Assembly (NCBI GenBank): GCA_021299875.1
Contig: JAJTEW010000002.1
Span: 186,001-250,000 of the forward strand
DNA: 64,000 nucleotides
Source: Comamonadaceae bacterium
Lineage (GTDB): Bacteria; Pseudomonadota; Gammaproteobacteria; Burkholderiales; Burkholderiaceae_C
Reading direction: 5' to 3'
The translations under genes and the position numbers were made by a program. Position 1 is the stretch's first letter, and each line of letters starts with the position of its first letter. Shown here one piece after another: positions 17,473 through 26,142 of the stretch. The notes beneath the pieces were generated by a model. It had not been told where the DNA came from. It made no database searches and saw only the letters and a program-made list of their open reading frames with translations.

Positions 17473-20433
17473 ATGTTGCTGACCAAAAAACAATCTGGCA
17501 CTTTGGGTGCTGTTTCTTCTCCGTTCATCCACAGCTTGCGCCGTGGCTTGTCGCAGGCTTTGCCCACCTTGGACCGCCGCAGTTTTCTGCGCCGCTCGGG
17601 CCTGGGTGTGGGTGTCGGTTTGGCTGCATCGCAGCTCACGCTGGTCCAAAAAGCCCATGCCGGCAAAGGCACATCCATCGTGGGTGCTGGCAAGGTCGAA
17701 GTCAAACGCACCATTTGCACCCACTGCTCCGTAGGCTGCGCTGTCGATGCGGTGGTCGAAAACGGGGTTTGGGTTCGCCAAGAGCCTGTCTTTGATTCAC
17801 CCATCAACCTGGGTGCCCATTGCGCCAAAGGCGCCGCTTTGCGCGAGCACGGTCATGGGGAGTACCGTTTGCGCTATCCCATGAAATTGGTCAAGGGCAA
17901 ATACGAACGCATCAGCTGGGACACAGCCCTGACCGAGATCAGCGCCAAGATGCTGGAGCTGCGCAAGGCCAGTGGCCCGGACAGCATTTATGTGGTGGGT
18001 TCGTCCAAGAGCAACAACGAACAAGCCTATTTGTTGCGCAAATTTGTGAGCTTCTGGGGCACCAACAACTGTGACCACCAAGCGCGCATTTGCCATTCGA
18101 CCACGGTGGCCGGTGTCGCCAACACCTGGGGTTATGGGGCGATGACCAACTCGTACAACGACATGCAAAACAGCAAGGTCGCCATGTACATTGGCTCCAA
18201 TGCTGCCGAAGCGCACCCGGTGTCCATGTTGCACATGCTGCACGCCAAGGAAAACGGCTGCAAGATGATTGTGGTCGACCCCCGTTTCACGCGCACAGCG
18301 GCCAGGGCCGACGAGTTCGTGCGCATCCGCTCGGGCACCGACATTCCTTTCCTGTTCGGCCTGATGTACCACATCTTCAAGAACGGTTGGGAAGACAAAA
18401 AGTACATCAACGACCGTGTCTTTGGCATGGACGCAATCAAGACCGAGGTCATGGCCAAGTGGACGCCAGACAAAGTTGAAGAAGCTTGCGGCGTCAAAGA
18501 AGACCAAGTCTTCAAGGTTGCCAAAATGCTGCACGAGAACAACCCCGGCACCATCGTCTGGTGTATGGGTCAGACCCAGCACACGATCGGCAACGCCATC
18601 GTGCGCGCCTCTTGTCTGTTGCAATTGGCTTTGGGCAACGTGGGCAAGACCGGCGGCGGCACCAACATTTTCCGCGGCCATGACAACGTGCAAGGCGCGA
18701 CCGACGTGGGCCCTAATCCCGACTCCTTGCCCGGTTACTACGGCTTGGCCGAAGGCTCTTGGAAGCACTTTGCCAACGCTTGGGGCGTTGACTTCGAGTG
18801 GATCAAAAAACAGTTTGCCTCACCCGCCATGATGGGCAAAAACGGCATCACCGTGTCCCGCTGGATCGATGGTGTGCTGGAAAATAACGAGCTGATCGAC
18901 CAAGACAGCAACTTGCGTGGTGTGTTCTATTGGGGCCATGCCCCCAACTCGCAAACACGTGGCTTGGACATGAAGCGGGCCATGGACAAGCTCGACCTGT
19001 TGGTGGTGGTGGACCCCTATCCATCGGCCACAGCCTCGATGGCGGCCATGCCTGGTAAGGCCGAAGACCTGAACCCCAACCGTGCGGTTTATCTGTTGCC
19101 TGCTTGCACGCAATTTGAAACCTCGGGTTCCTGCACGGCATCCAACCGCTCCATTCAGTGGCGTGAAAAGGTCATTGAGCCTTTGTGGGAGAGCCGTTCT
19201 GATCACATGATCATGTACCAATTGGCGCAAAAACTGGGCTTTGGTGCCGAGTTGGTCAAGAACTACAAGATGCAAAAAGTCGGCGGCATGGACGAGCCCA
19301 TGCCCGAGGACATCTTGCGCGAAATCAACAAGTGCGTTTGGACCATTGGCTACACCGGCCAAAGCCCTGAGCGCTTGAAGGCCCACATGAAGAACATGCA
19401 TGTGTTCGACGTGAAGACCCTGAAGGCCAAAGGCGGCAAAGACAAGGAAACCGGTTACGACTTCACGGGTGATTATTTCGGTTTGCCATGGCCTTGCTAC
19501 GGCACCCCTGAACTCAAGCACCCTGGTTCGCCCAACTTGTACGACACCTCCAAGCACGTCATGGACGGAGGCGGTAACTTCCGCGCCAACTTTGGCGTTG
19601 AGCGCGATGGCAAGAGCCTGTTGGCCGAGGATGGCTCCCATTCTCTGGGCGCCGACATCACCACCGGGTACCCTGAACTCGACCACATCTTGCTCAAGAA
19701 ACTGGGGTGGTGGGATGAGTTGACCGAGGCTGAAAAAGCCAAAGCCGAAGGCAAGAACTGGAAGACCGATTCATCAGGCGGCATGATCCGCGTGTTCATG
19801 AAAGGCCATGGTTGCCATCCTTTTGGCAATGCGAAAGCGCGTGCCGTTGTTTGGAACTTCCCCGACCCGATCCCGCAGCACCGCGAGCCTTTGTATGGCA
19901 CACGACCGGACCTGATGGCCAAGTACCCGACGCACGACGACCGCAAAGCCTTCTGGCGTTTGCCCACCTTGTACAAGACGGTGCAAGATAAAAACATCGC
20001 CGACAAGTTGCACGAGAAGTTCCCGCTCATCATGACCTCTGGGCGATTGGTCGAGTACGAGGGTGGCGGCGAAGAAACCCGTTCCAACCCTTGGTTGGCG
20101 GAATTGCAGCAAGAGATGTTTGTGGAGATCAATCCCAAGTCTGCTGCAGACCGAGGCATCCGCAACGGCGAGCGTGCATGGGTGACCTCACCCACAGGCG
20201 CGCGCATCAATGTGCAAGCCATGGTGACCGAGCGCGTCGCGCCCGACACGGTGTTTTTGCCCTTCCACTTCTCTGGCCGTTGGCAAGGTGTGGACATGCT
20301 GCCGCACTACCCCAAGGGGGCAGCGCCCATTGTGCGCGGTGAGGCGGTCAACACGGCCACCACCTATGGTTATGACAGCGTCACCATGATGCAAGAGTCC
20401 AAGACCACCATCTGCAACATCGAAAAAGCCTAA
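17473..20433 (+). CDS. fdhA: Tat-exported formate dehydrogenase catalytic subunit
   Basis: 986 residues. The N-terminus has a twin-arginine leader (DRRSFLRRSG, arginines 35-36) ending near AHA 61-63. The [4Fe-4S] ligands are C82, C85, C89 and C117. The catalytic position is cysteine (C207 followed by H208 in ARICHSTT), so no selenocysteine is used. The C-terminal molybdopterin dinucleotide-binding domain runs to the end. It oxidises formate in the periplasm and passes electrons to the four-cluster and cytochrome b subunits encoded next. GGAG precedes ATG 17473. Length is close to respiratory FdnG/FdoG-type enzymes. Confidence 0.93.
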   Translation: MLLTKKQSGTLGAVSSPFIHSLRRGLSQALPTLDRRSFLRRSGLGVGVGLAASQLTLVQKAHAGKGTSIVGAGKVEVKRTICTHCSVGCAVDAVVENGVWVRQEPVFDSPINLGAHCAKGAALREHGHGEYRLRYPMKLVKGKYERISWDTALTEISAKMLELRKASGPDSIYVVGSSKSNNEQAYLLRKFVSFWGTNNCDHQARICHSTTVAGVANTWGYGAMTNSYNDMQNSKVAMYIGSNAAEAHPVSMLHMLHAKENGCKMIVVDPRFTRTAARADEFVRIRSGTDIPFLFGLMYHIFKNGWEDKKYINDRVFGMDAIKTEVMAKWTPDKVEEACGVKEDQVFKVAKMLHENNPGTIVWCMGQTQHTIGNAIVRASCLLQLALGNVGKTGGGTNIFRGHDNVQGATDVGPNPDSLPGYYGLAEGSWKHFANAWGVDFEWIKKQFASPAMMGKNGITVSRWIDGVLENNELIDQDSNLRGVFYWGHAPNSQTRGLDMKRAMDKLDLLVVVDPYPSATASMAAMPGKAEDLNPNRAVYLLPACTQFETSGSCTASNRSIQWREKVIEPLWESRSDHMIMYQLAQKLGFGAELVKNYKMQKVGGMDEPMPEDILREINKCVWTIGYTGQSPERLKAHMKNMHVFDVKTLKAKGGKDKETGYDFTGDYFGLPWPCYGTPELKHPGSPNLYDTSKHVMDGGGNFRANFGVERDGKSLLAEDGSHSLGADITTGYPELDHILLKKLGWWDELTEAEKAKAEGKNWKTDSSGGMIRVFMKGHGCHPFGNAKARAVVWNFPDPIPQHREPLYGTRPDLMAKYPTHDDRKAFWRLPTLYKTVQDKNIADKLHEKFPLIMTSGRLVEYEGGGEETRSNPWLAELQQEMFVEINPKSAADRGIRNGERAWVTSPTGARINVQAMVTERVAPDTVFLPFHFSGRWQGVDMLPHYPKGAAPIVRGEAVNTATTYGYDSVTMMQESKTTICNIEKA

Positions 20434-20451
20434 GCGCTCCAGGAGAACACG

Positions 20452-21051
20452 ATGGCACGAATGAAATTTATTTGCGACGCAGAGCGTTGCATCGAGTGCA
20501 ACGGCTGCGTGACCGCTTGCAAAAATGAACACGAAGTCCCATGGGGTGTGAACCGCCGCCGTGTGGTCACATTGAACGACGGCGTACCGGGCGAGAAGTC
20601 GATCTCGGTGGCTTGCATGCACTGTTCGGATGCACCTTGCATGGCCGTTTGTCCTGTGAACTGCTTTTACAAGACCGACGAAGGCGTCGTCTTGCATGAC
20701 AAGGACATTTGCATTGGCTGTGGCTACTGCTCTTATGCCTGCCCGTTTGGTGCGCCCCAGTTCCCGTCCAGCGGCACCTTTGGTCTGCGCGGCAAGATGG
20801 ACAAGTGCACATTTTGTGCGGGTGGTCCTGAAGAGCACGGCAGCCAAGCGGAATTTGACAAATACGGCCGCAACCGTCTGGCCGAAGGCAAATTGCCCGC
20901 CTGTGCTGAAATGTGCTCCACCAAGGCGCTGCTGGCGGGCGACGGCGACGTGGTGGCCGACATTCTGCGCGGCCGAGTGGTGCAGCGCGGCAAAGGGGCA
21001 GAAGTCTGGGGCTGGGGAACGGCTTACGGCAACCAGGCCAAAGGAGCATGA
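20452..21051 (+). CDS. fdhB: Formate dehydrogenase iron-sulfur subunit
   Basis: 199 residues with four [4Fe-4S] cysteine sets in the FdnH/HybA pattern: CIECNGCVTACK, CMHCSDAPCMAVCP, CIGCGYCSYACP and CTFCAGG with CAEMC. It carries electrons from the catalytic subunit to the cytochrome b subunit. Unlike E. coli FdnH there is no hydrophobic C-terminal anchor, so it should be held only by its partners and exported with the Tat-bearing subunit. ATG 20452 follows CCAGGAGAA, 19 bases after fdhA. Confidence 0.92.
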   Translation: MARMKFICDAERCIECNGCVTACKNEHEVPWGVNRRRVVTLNDGVPGEKSISVACMHCSDAPCMAVCPVNCFYKTDEGVVLHDKDICIGCGYCSYACPFGAPQFPSSGTFGLRGKMDKCTFCAGGPEEHGSQAEFDKYGRNRLAEGKLPACAEMCSTKALLAGDGDVVADILRGRVVQRGKGAEVWGWGTAYGNQAKGA

Positions 21052-21053
21052 GC

Positions 21054-21278
21054 ATGAAAGCAGCCATCATTTTGAGCAGCTTGTTTGTCCTGGCGGCTTG
21101 TGGCGAAACGCGCCAAGACCGAGCAGGCATTGGCTCTGACAAACCCGCAGTGGCAGGCACTGGGGTGGCGGTTTACACCGATCCAGGCTGGAAAGCTGGC
21201 GACAAAGCCGGTTGGTCTAACCACCTCAAAGCCCGTGCACAGTACGGTCAAAACGACCACGCCCGCGCTCCCAAGTGA
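21054..21278 (+). CDS. Small lipoprotein of the formate dehydrogenase operon, unknown
   Basis: 74 residues with a lipoprotein leader (MKAAIILSSLFVLAACGE, lipobox LAAC, lipidated cysteine at 16). The mature part is small and basic/aromatic: VYTDPGWKAGDKAGWSNHLKARAQYGQNDH. AAGGAG ends 7 bases before ATG 21054, which decides this start over the ATG at 21048. Family not recognised. Position between fdhB and fdhC suggests an envelope accessory protein for the periplasmic enzyme. Confidence 0.75.
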   Translation: MKAAIILSSLFVLAACGETRQDRAGIGSDKPAVAGTGVAVYTDPGWKAGDKAGWSNHLKARAQYGQNDHARAPK

Positions 21279-21295
21279 GTGACAAGGAGAAGTTC

Positions 21296-22477
21296 ATGCG
21301 CCGCTTCTTATTGACCATTGGGCTGTCATTGGCTGCGTGGGGCGTTTCTGCCCAAACGCAGGCCCCCGTTGCAGCGCCTGCCACTCCTGCTGCGCCGGCT
21401 CAAAACAGTCTGGGCGTCAAGAGCGCCAATATTTTCCAGATTGCACCCGGTGCGGATGCCGATCCCAAATACAAAGACCAAACCAATGCCCAAAGGGCAG
21501 AGGTTCAGCCTGGCAACAACGCGCCTGTGTGGCGTGCAGTGGGACAGGGCGCAACGGGTTTCACCAGCTTGCCCATGAGCCAGGCGCCTGAAGCCGGCAA
21601 CCTGATTCAGCCCTTTGTGCAGTACCCAGGTTCCCGTTTGTCTTCGGCGGGCGAGTCTTGGCGTCAGGTGCGCAACAACATCATCATTCCTTATGGGGCT
21701 GCTTTGTTGTTGATCGCGGTCGGTGCGATGGCTTTGTTTTATTTCAGCAAAGGCACCATCGAGTTGCATGGAAAAGAAACGGGCCGCAAGATAGAGCGCT
21801 TCACGCCATTTGAGCGTTCGGCCCATTGGGCCAACGCGATCGCCTTTTGTGCCTTGGCCATTTCAGGCATCGTGATCGCTTACGGCAAGTATTTCTTGTT
21901 GCCGGTGCTGGGTGACACCCTTTTTGGTTGGCTTACCTATGCCTTGAAGAACGTCCACAATTTTGCAGGACCGCTTTTTGCTGTGTCTTTGGTGATTGTG
22001 TTCATCACCTTCGTCAAAGACAACCTGCCGAGCAAAGACGACATGGTTTGGATGCTCAAGGGCGGTGGTTTGTTTTCGGGTACCGAAGTGCCTTCGCACC
22101 GCTTCAATGCCGGCGAGAAGGTGTTGTTTTGGGCGGGCGTCTTGTTCTTAGGCGCCATCGTGGTGGCCTCGGGTTTGGTGCTGAACAAGCTCATCCCCGG
22201 TCTGATCTATGAGCGGGCCACCATGCAGATCGCCAACATGATCCACGGTGTGGCCAGCTTGTTCATGATGGCCATGTTCATCGGGCACATTTACATGGGC
22301 ACATTGGGCATGCGCGGTGCCTACAAAGCCATGCGCACGGGCTATGTCGATGAAACATGGGCCAAAGAGCACCATGCGTTGTGGTACGACGATGTCAAGG
22401 CCGGCAAGATTCCTGCTCACCGATCTGCGACCTCGAACGCCTCCGCCACCTCGAACACTTCCACCGCTTCGGCTTGA
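21296..22477 (+). CDS. fdhC: Formate dehydrogenase cytochrome b556 subunit
   Basis: 393 residues from ATG 21296, chosen because AAGGAG lies 6 bases upstream; an upstream GTG at 21275 is less likely. There is an N-terminal signal-like segment (to about 19), then a soluble extension of roughly 120 residues containing an Ala/Pro stretch. The FdnI/FdoI-like cytochrome b domain follows, with four hydrophobic segments and candidate heme histidines in RSAHWANAIAF, VHNFAGP, MIHGVASL and FIGHIYMG. It anchors the enzyme and reduces quinone. The extension is longer than in E. coli FdnI. Confidence 0.9.
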   Translation: MRRFLLTIGLSLAAWGVSAQTQAPVAAPATPAAPAQNSLGVKSANIFQIAPGADADPKYKDQTNAQRAEVQPGNNAPVWRAVGQGATGFTSLPMSQAPEAGNLIQPFVQYPGSRLSSAGESWRQVRNNIIIPYGAALLLIAVGAMALFYFSKGTIELHGKETGRKIERFTPFERSAHWANAIAFCALAISGIVIAYGKYFLLPVLGDTLFGWLTYALKNVHNFAGPLFAVSLVIVFITFVKDNLPSKDDMVWMLKGGGLFSGTEVPSHRFNAGEKVLFWAGVLFLGAIVVASGLVLNKLIPGLIYERATMQIANMIHGVASLFMMAMFIGHIYMGTLGMRGAYKAMRTGYVDETWAKEHHALWYDDVKAGKIPAHRSATSNASATSNTSTASA

Positions 22478-22492
22478 GCCTGGAGAACTCTG

Positions 22493-22840
22493 ATGAAAAA
22501 ATCCCTGTTTGTTTTGTCCGCACTGGCCATCTGCTTCAGCGCAGCCGCCAAACTGCCCGCCCCCAGCGAAGAAGCCAAGGCCAAAGCCGCCGAAGCCGCG
22601 GCCAAAACCGCGCACGGCAACAAAGTGGCCGATTTCCAGCTGTGCAAGTCACGCGAAAAAGTGGCGGCCCACTATTACAAAACCAATGGCAAAGGCAAGG
22701 CTGCACCCACGGCCACGCCCGCATGTGTCGACCCTGGTGCCTACAAGCCTGCAGAAACCACGGCTGCAGCGCCTGCCGCTGCACCCGCAGCCGCTCCAGC
22801 AGGTGCCAAGCCCGCGGCTGCACCGGCCAAAAAAGGCTGA
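22493..22840 (+). CDS. Small exported protein of the formate dehydrogenase operon, unknown
   Basis: 115 residues. A signal peptide (MKKSLFVLSALAICFSAAA) is followed by a Lys/Ala-rich region, a central segment DFQLCKSREKVAAHYYKTNG and a low-complexity Ala/Pro tail. Two cysteines (near 46 and 78) could form a disulfide. No family recognised. It is 15 bases after fdhC and is followed by a clear terminator, so it closes the operon. Confidence 0.75.
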   Translation: MKKSLFVLSALAICFSAAAKLPAPSEEAKAKAAEAAAKTAHGNKVADFQLCKSREKVAAHYYKTNGKGKAAPTATPACVDPGAYKPAETTAAAPAAAPAAAPAGAKPAAAPAKKG

Positions 22841-22862
22841 TCCTTTTTTTGCACCCCACCGC

Positions 22863-22895
22863 AAAATCCCCCGTCGGCAACGGCGGGGGATTTTT
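22863..22895 (+). terminator. Intrinsic terminator closing the second formate dehydrogenase operon
   Basis: A stem built on AAATCCCCCG and CGGGGGATTT runs into a T-run at 22891-22895. It lies just after the 115-residue exported protein and before fdhD. Confidence 0.85.
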
Positions 22896-22911
22896 ACGTT
22901 AGGCTCAAGCC

Positions 22912-23802
22912 ATGTCTGTAGTTCTGAACGACCCTGTGGCCGCATCGGCCTCGCTCAAGCCCCATATCACCCGGGCGCGTGCACCCCTGACCCGCAGCGT
23001 GCCCGTGTGCAACGAATTCGGTGAGTCCTCCGAGACGCAAATCCCTGCCGAGCGAGCGCTGACGATTTATTTGGACAAAAAAGAGCTGGTGACTTTGATG
23101 ACCCTGGGGGCCGAGCCCGAGTGGCTTGTGCTGGGTTTTTTGCGCAACCAGCGCCTGATCGATTCGGTGGAGCAGATCGAATCCATCACTGTGGATTGGA
23201 CCATTGGTGAAGGCGAAGTGGGCGAGCCTGGCGTGGCCGCTGTCAAAACCCGCGCCAATGCCCAGGTCGTCATCGAGCGCAGCGCCGAGCGCGTCGTGAC
23301 CACCGGCTGCGGCCAGGGCAGCGTGTTCGGCGATTTGATGGCCCACATCGACGAGATTGAACTGCCACCCGCGCAAATCACCCAAAGCCAGCTCTATGGT
23401 TTGGTCAACGCCATCCGCTTGCAAGAAACCACCTACAAATCATCCGGCTCGGTGCACGGCTGTGCCTTGTTTCAGGGTGAGGAGATGCTCATGTTCGTCG
23501 AAGACGTGGGCCGTCACAACGCGGTGGACACCATTGCCGGTTGGATGTGGATGCATGACGTGAACGCCCAAGACAAGGTGTTCTACACCACCGGGCGCTT
23601 GACCAGCGAGATGGTCATCAAGTCTGCGCAAATGGGCGTGCCCGTGGTTGTCTCGCGCAGCGGCATCACGCAGATGGGTCTGGACGTGGCCCAGCGGCTG
23701 GGCCTTTGCGCCATTGGCCGCGCCACCCACAAACGCTTTTTATGCTTCAGCGCACCCGAGCGCCTGGTCTGGCAGCCCGAGTTGTTGACACCACCGGGCT
23801 GA
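22912..23802 (+). CDS. fdhD: FdhD, sulfur-transfer protein for formate dehydrogenase
   Basis: 296 residues. FdhD/FdsC proteins move sulfur from IscS-type desulfurases to the molybdenum cofactor, which is required for formate dehydrogenase activity. Recognisable features are the central TTGCGQGS motif, the KSSGSVHGCALF segment and the EDVGRHNAVDTIAG segment. Where E. coli FdhD has C-x2-C, this protein has CGQG, so only the first cysteine is present. It is probably needed by both formate dehydrogenases in the window. A terminator precedes it, so it likely has its own promoter. Confidence 0.93.
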   Translation: MSVVLNDPVAASASLKPHITRARAPLTRSVPVCNEFGESSETQIPAERALTIYLDKKELVTLMTLGAEPEWLVLGFLRNQRLIDSVEQIESITVDWTIGEGEVGEPGVAAVKTRANAQVVIERSAERVVTTGCGQGSVFGDLMAHIDEIELPPAQITQSQLYGLVNAIRLQETTYKSSGSVHGCALFQGEEMLMFVEDVGRHNAVDTIAGWMWMHDVNAQDKVFYTTGRLTSEMVIKSAQMGVPVVVSRSGITQMGLDVAQRLGLCAIGRATHKRFLCFSAPERLVWQPELLTPPG

Positions 23803-23838
23803 CCGCCAGCAGCGGCTTGCCGGGCTGCATGTGGCCGA

Positions 23839-24618
23839 TCACCCGTTGATGAACTTGGGCGCGCGTTTGTTCAAAAAAGCGTCCATGCCTTCTTTTTGGT
23901 CGGCGGTGGCAAACAAGCCGTGGAACAGGCGGCGCTCGAACATCACGCCATCTGTGAGGCCACTTTCAAAGGCGCGGTTCACGCTTTCCTTGGCCGCCAT
24001 GGTGGCCAGTTGGCCATAGCCGCAAATCATCAGGGCCGCGCCCAGGGTTTCATCCATCAACTTGTCCAGCGGCACCACGCGGCTGACCAGACCACCGCGT
24101 TCGGCCTCAGCCGCGTCCATCATCCGGCCCGTGAGCACCAGGTCCATGGCCTTGGATTTGCCCATGGCCCGAGGCAAGCGCTGCGTACCGCCAGCACCGG
24201 GGATGATGCCAATCTTGATTTCGGGCTGGCCAAATTTGGCGTTGTCGGCGGCAATGATGAAGTCGCACATCATGGCCAACTCACAACCGCCACCCAAGGC
24301 AAAGCCACTCACGGCGGCGATCACGGGTTTGCGAATGCTGCGGATGGTTTCCCAGTTGCGTGTGATGAAGTCATTCTTATAGACCTCGTGAAAGTTGAAC
24401 TTCGCCATGGCCGAGATGTCAGCGCCTGCGGCAAATGCTTTTTCGCTGCCGGTGATGACCATGCAGCCTATGGCCTCATCGGCGTCAAAGGCTTTGAGGG
24501 CCAGTCCCAACTCGTCCATCAAGGCGCCATTGAGTGCATTCAGGGCCTTGGGGCGGTTCAGGGTGATGATGCCCACTTTGCCGCCTTCGACGCGGACTTC
24601 GATGTTTTCGTAGCTCAA
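23839..24618 (-). CDS. Enoyl-CoA hydratase, PaaF-like crotonase
   Basis: 259 residues from TTG 24618, chosen because GGAG sits 6 bases before it. A further upstream TTG at 24633 is possible; there is no suitable ATG. Crotonase signature with both acidic residues of true hydratases: the glutamate in [12 protein letters not shown] and the one in [15 protein letters not shown]. It hydrates 2-enoyl-CoA thioesters in beta-oxidation-like steps. It faces away from paaG, paaI and paaK, which suggests a role in phenylacetate or general acyl-CoA degradation. Assignment to paaF specifically is an inference. Confidence 0.88.
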   Translation of the reverse strand: MSYENIEVRVEGGKVGIITLNRPKALNALNGALMDELGLALKAFDADEAIGCMVITGSEKAFAAGADISAMAKFNFHEVYKNDFITRNWETIRSIRKPVIAAVSGFALGGGCELAMMCDFIIAADNAKFGQPEIKIGIIPGAGGTQRLPRAMGKSKAMDLVLTGRMMDAAEAERGGLVSRVVPLDKLMDETLGAALMICGYGQLATMAAKESVNRAFESGLTDGVMFERRLFHGLFATADQKEGMDAFLNKRAPKFING

Positions 24619-24769
24619 GTGATTCTCCAACAAGGGGGTGAGGGTGATGGTTCAACTATAACCATGCCCGATCAGGCTGGGCTGTCGCCTCTTTTGCCCA
24701 TGTGTGGAGGGTTCAATGGGGTCCTTCTCGTGGCGCCTTGGGTGGGTGATTTGTCAGGGAAAGCATTCA

Positions 24770-24785
24770 CCAACCGTTCGGTCGG
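24770..24785. promoter_or_regulatory. Candidate PaaR-like operator between the crotonase and paaG
   Basis: CCAACCG-TT-CGGTCGG is a 7-2-7 inverted repeat with one mismatch, 35 bases before the paaG ATG in the divergent promoter region. Its CCGACCG-type half sites resemble the palindromes bound by TetR-family PaaR repressors of phenylacetate genes in betaproteobacteria. The assignment is by recall and resemblance only. Confidence 0.45.
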
Positions 24786-24819
24786 GTAATGGTACATTCC
24801 ATCACTCAGGAGACGCAAC

Positions 24820-25620
24820 ATGACCGACATCACCGCAACGGTGCTTTATGAAGTGCGAGGCGCTGTAGCCCTCGTCACCCTCAACCGCCCGCAAGCCCTC
24901 AACAGTTTTACCCGTGAAATGCACCAGTCCTTGTGGCGTGCATTCGATCAGGCCGAGGCCAATCCCGCTGTTCGCGCCTTGGTTTTGACCGGTGCGGGCC
25001 GCGGCTTTTGTGCCGGTCTTGATTTGTCAGAACTCGATTTCACGCCCGGTCCCGGTTTGTTGGAGAGGGCAGACCCCGGTCCTGTGATTCACGATGCCTT
25101 CAACCCCACCACGCGCCGCTTACAGACGCTGCGCATGCCCGTGATCTGCGCGGTCAATGGCGTGGCCGCTGGCGCAGGCGCTTCGGTGGCCATGGCTTGC
25201 GACATCGCCATAGCCGCTCCCTCCGCCAGCTTTGTCCAGGCCTTCAGCAAAATCGGCTTGATCCCGGATGCGGGCGGCAGTTGGTTGCTGGTGGAACGCT
25301 TGGGTCTGCCGCGCGCCATGGCGCTGGCCATGACCGGTGACAAGTTGAGCGCCGATAAGGCCAAGGAGTGGGGCTTGATTTGGGAGGTGGCCGATGACTG
25401 CGTGGCCGCCGCCTTGGCGTTGGCCGACAAGCTGGCCTTGATGCCCACCCAAGCCCTGGTTGCCACGCGCCACCTGTTGCGCGACGCGGGCACCCGCTCG
25501 CTGGACACGCATCTGAACGTGGAGCGCGACACACAGTCGGCGCTGGGCAAAACACACGACTACATGGAAGGCGTGAACGCCTTCCTGCAAAAGCGTGCAC
25601 CGCATTTCAAAGGCGAATGA
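24820..25620 (+). CDS. paaG: PaaG, 1,2-epoxyphenylacetyl-CoA isomerase
   Basis: 266 residues, crotonase family. The acidic residue of PaaG isomerases is present as aspartate in GLIPDAGGSWLL, and the glutamate of classical hydratases in the GAGASVAMACD segment is absent. PaaG converts the ring epoxide to the seven-membered oxepin-CoA in aerobic phenylacetate degradation. AGGAG lies before ATG 24820. The stop overlaps paaI (ATGA), so paaG and paaI are coupled. The multicomponent epoxidase genes paaABCDE are not in this window. Confidence 0.9.
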   Translation: MTDITATVLYEVRGAVALVTLNRPQALNSFTREMHQSLWRAFDQAEANPAVRALVLTGAGRGFCAGLDLSELDFTPGPGLLERADPGPVIHDAFNPTTRRLQTLRMPVICAVNGVAAGAGASVAMACDIAIAAPSASFVQAFSKIGLIPDAGGSWLLVERLGLPRAMALAMTGDKLSADKAKEWGLIWEVADDCVAAALALADKLALMPTQALVATRHLLRDAGTRSLDTHLNVERDTQSALGKTHDYMEGVNAFLQKRAPHFKGE

Positions 25621-26051
25621 TGAGCGATCCGAAAACCATCGCCCGCCAGGTGGGCGACACCCTGTTCGCCGTGGACGTCGCCTCCAAAGACACCATGGGC
25701 ATGGAACTGCTGGCTTGCGAACCCGGCCGTGCCGTGATGCGCATGGCGGTCAAAGCCTTGCACCTGAATGGTCACCAAATTTGCCACGGCGGCTTCATCT
25801 TCACCTTGGCCGATTCGACCTTTGCCTTTGCCTGCAACAGTTACAACAAGAACGCGGTGGCCGCGGGCTGCAGCATCGAATTTTTAAAACCCGGCAAGTT
25901 GGGTGATGTGCTGACCTGCGAAGGCATTGAGCAGACCCTGAGCGGTCGTCACGGCATCTACGACATGAAGGTCACCAACCAGAACGGTGAAGTGATTGCC
26001 ATGTTCCGTGGCAAGAGCGCGCAAATTGCGGGCACTGTTGTGCCGGAGTGA
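25617..26051 (+). CDS. paaI: PaaI, hotdog-fold acyl-CoA thioesterase
   Basis: 144 residues. The hotdog thioesterase motif is visible as CHGGFIFTLADSTFAFACN, whose aspartate is the catalytic residue. PaaI releases CoA from dead-end phenylacetate intermediates. Two adjacent ATGs (25617, 25620) are possible starts; the first overlaps the paaG stop by four bases. Confidence 0.9.
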   Translation: MMSDPKTIARQVGDTLFAVDVASKDTMGMELLACEPGRAVMRMAVKALHLNGHQICHGGFIFTLADSTFAFACNSYNKNAVAAGCSIEFLKPGKLGDVLTCEGIEQTLSGRHGIYDMKVTNQNGEVIAMFRGKSAQIAGTVVPE

Positions 26052-26057
26052 GTGCTT

Positions 26058-26085
26058 GTCATTCCCGCCCAGGCGGGCATCCATG
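26058..26085. repeat. dRS3-like dispersed hairpin repeat
   Basis: The segment GTCATTCCCGCCCAGGCGGG followed by CATCCATG contains a CCCGCC/GGCGGG stem flanked by ATTCC-like and ATCC ends. This is the form of a widespread betaproteobacterial intergenic repeat related to Neisseria RS3. Only one copy is seen in this window, between paaI and paaK. Confidence 0.55.
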
Positions 26086-26142
26086 TTTTCAAGAGCCCCC
26101 ATTGAACACCACCCCCATCGATTGTTGAATCCGGAGTCCTCT

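Noticed and set aside
18070..18110. Possible selenocysteine site in the exported formate dehydrogenase
   Set aside because: The catalytic position is an ordinary cysteine codon and no in-frame TGA is present.
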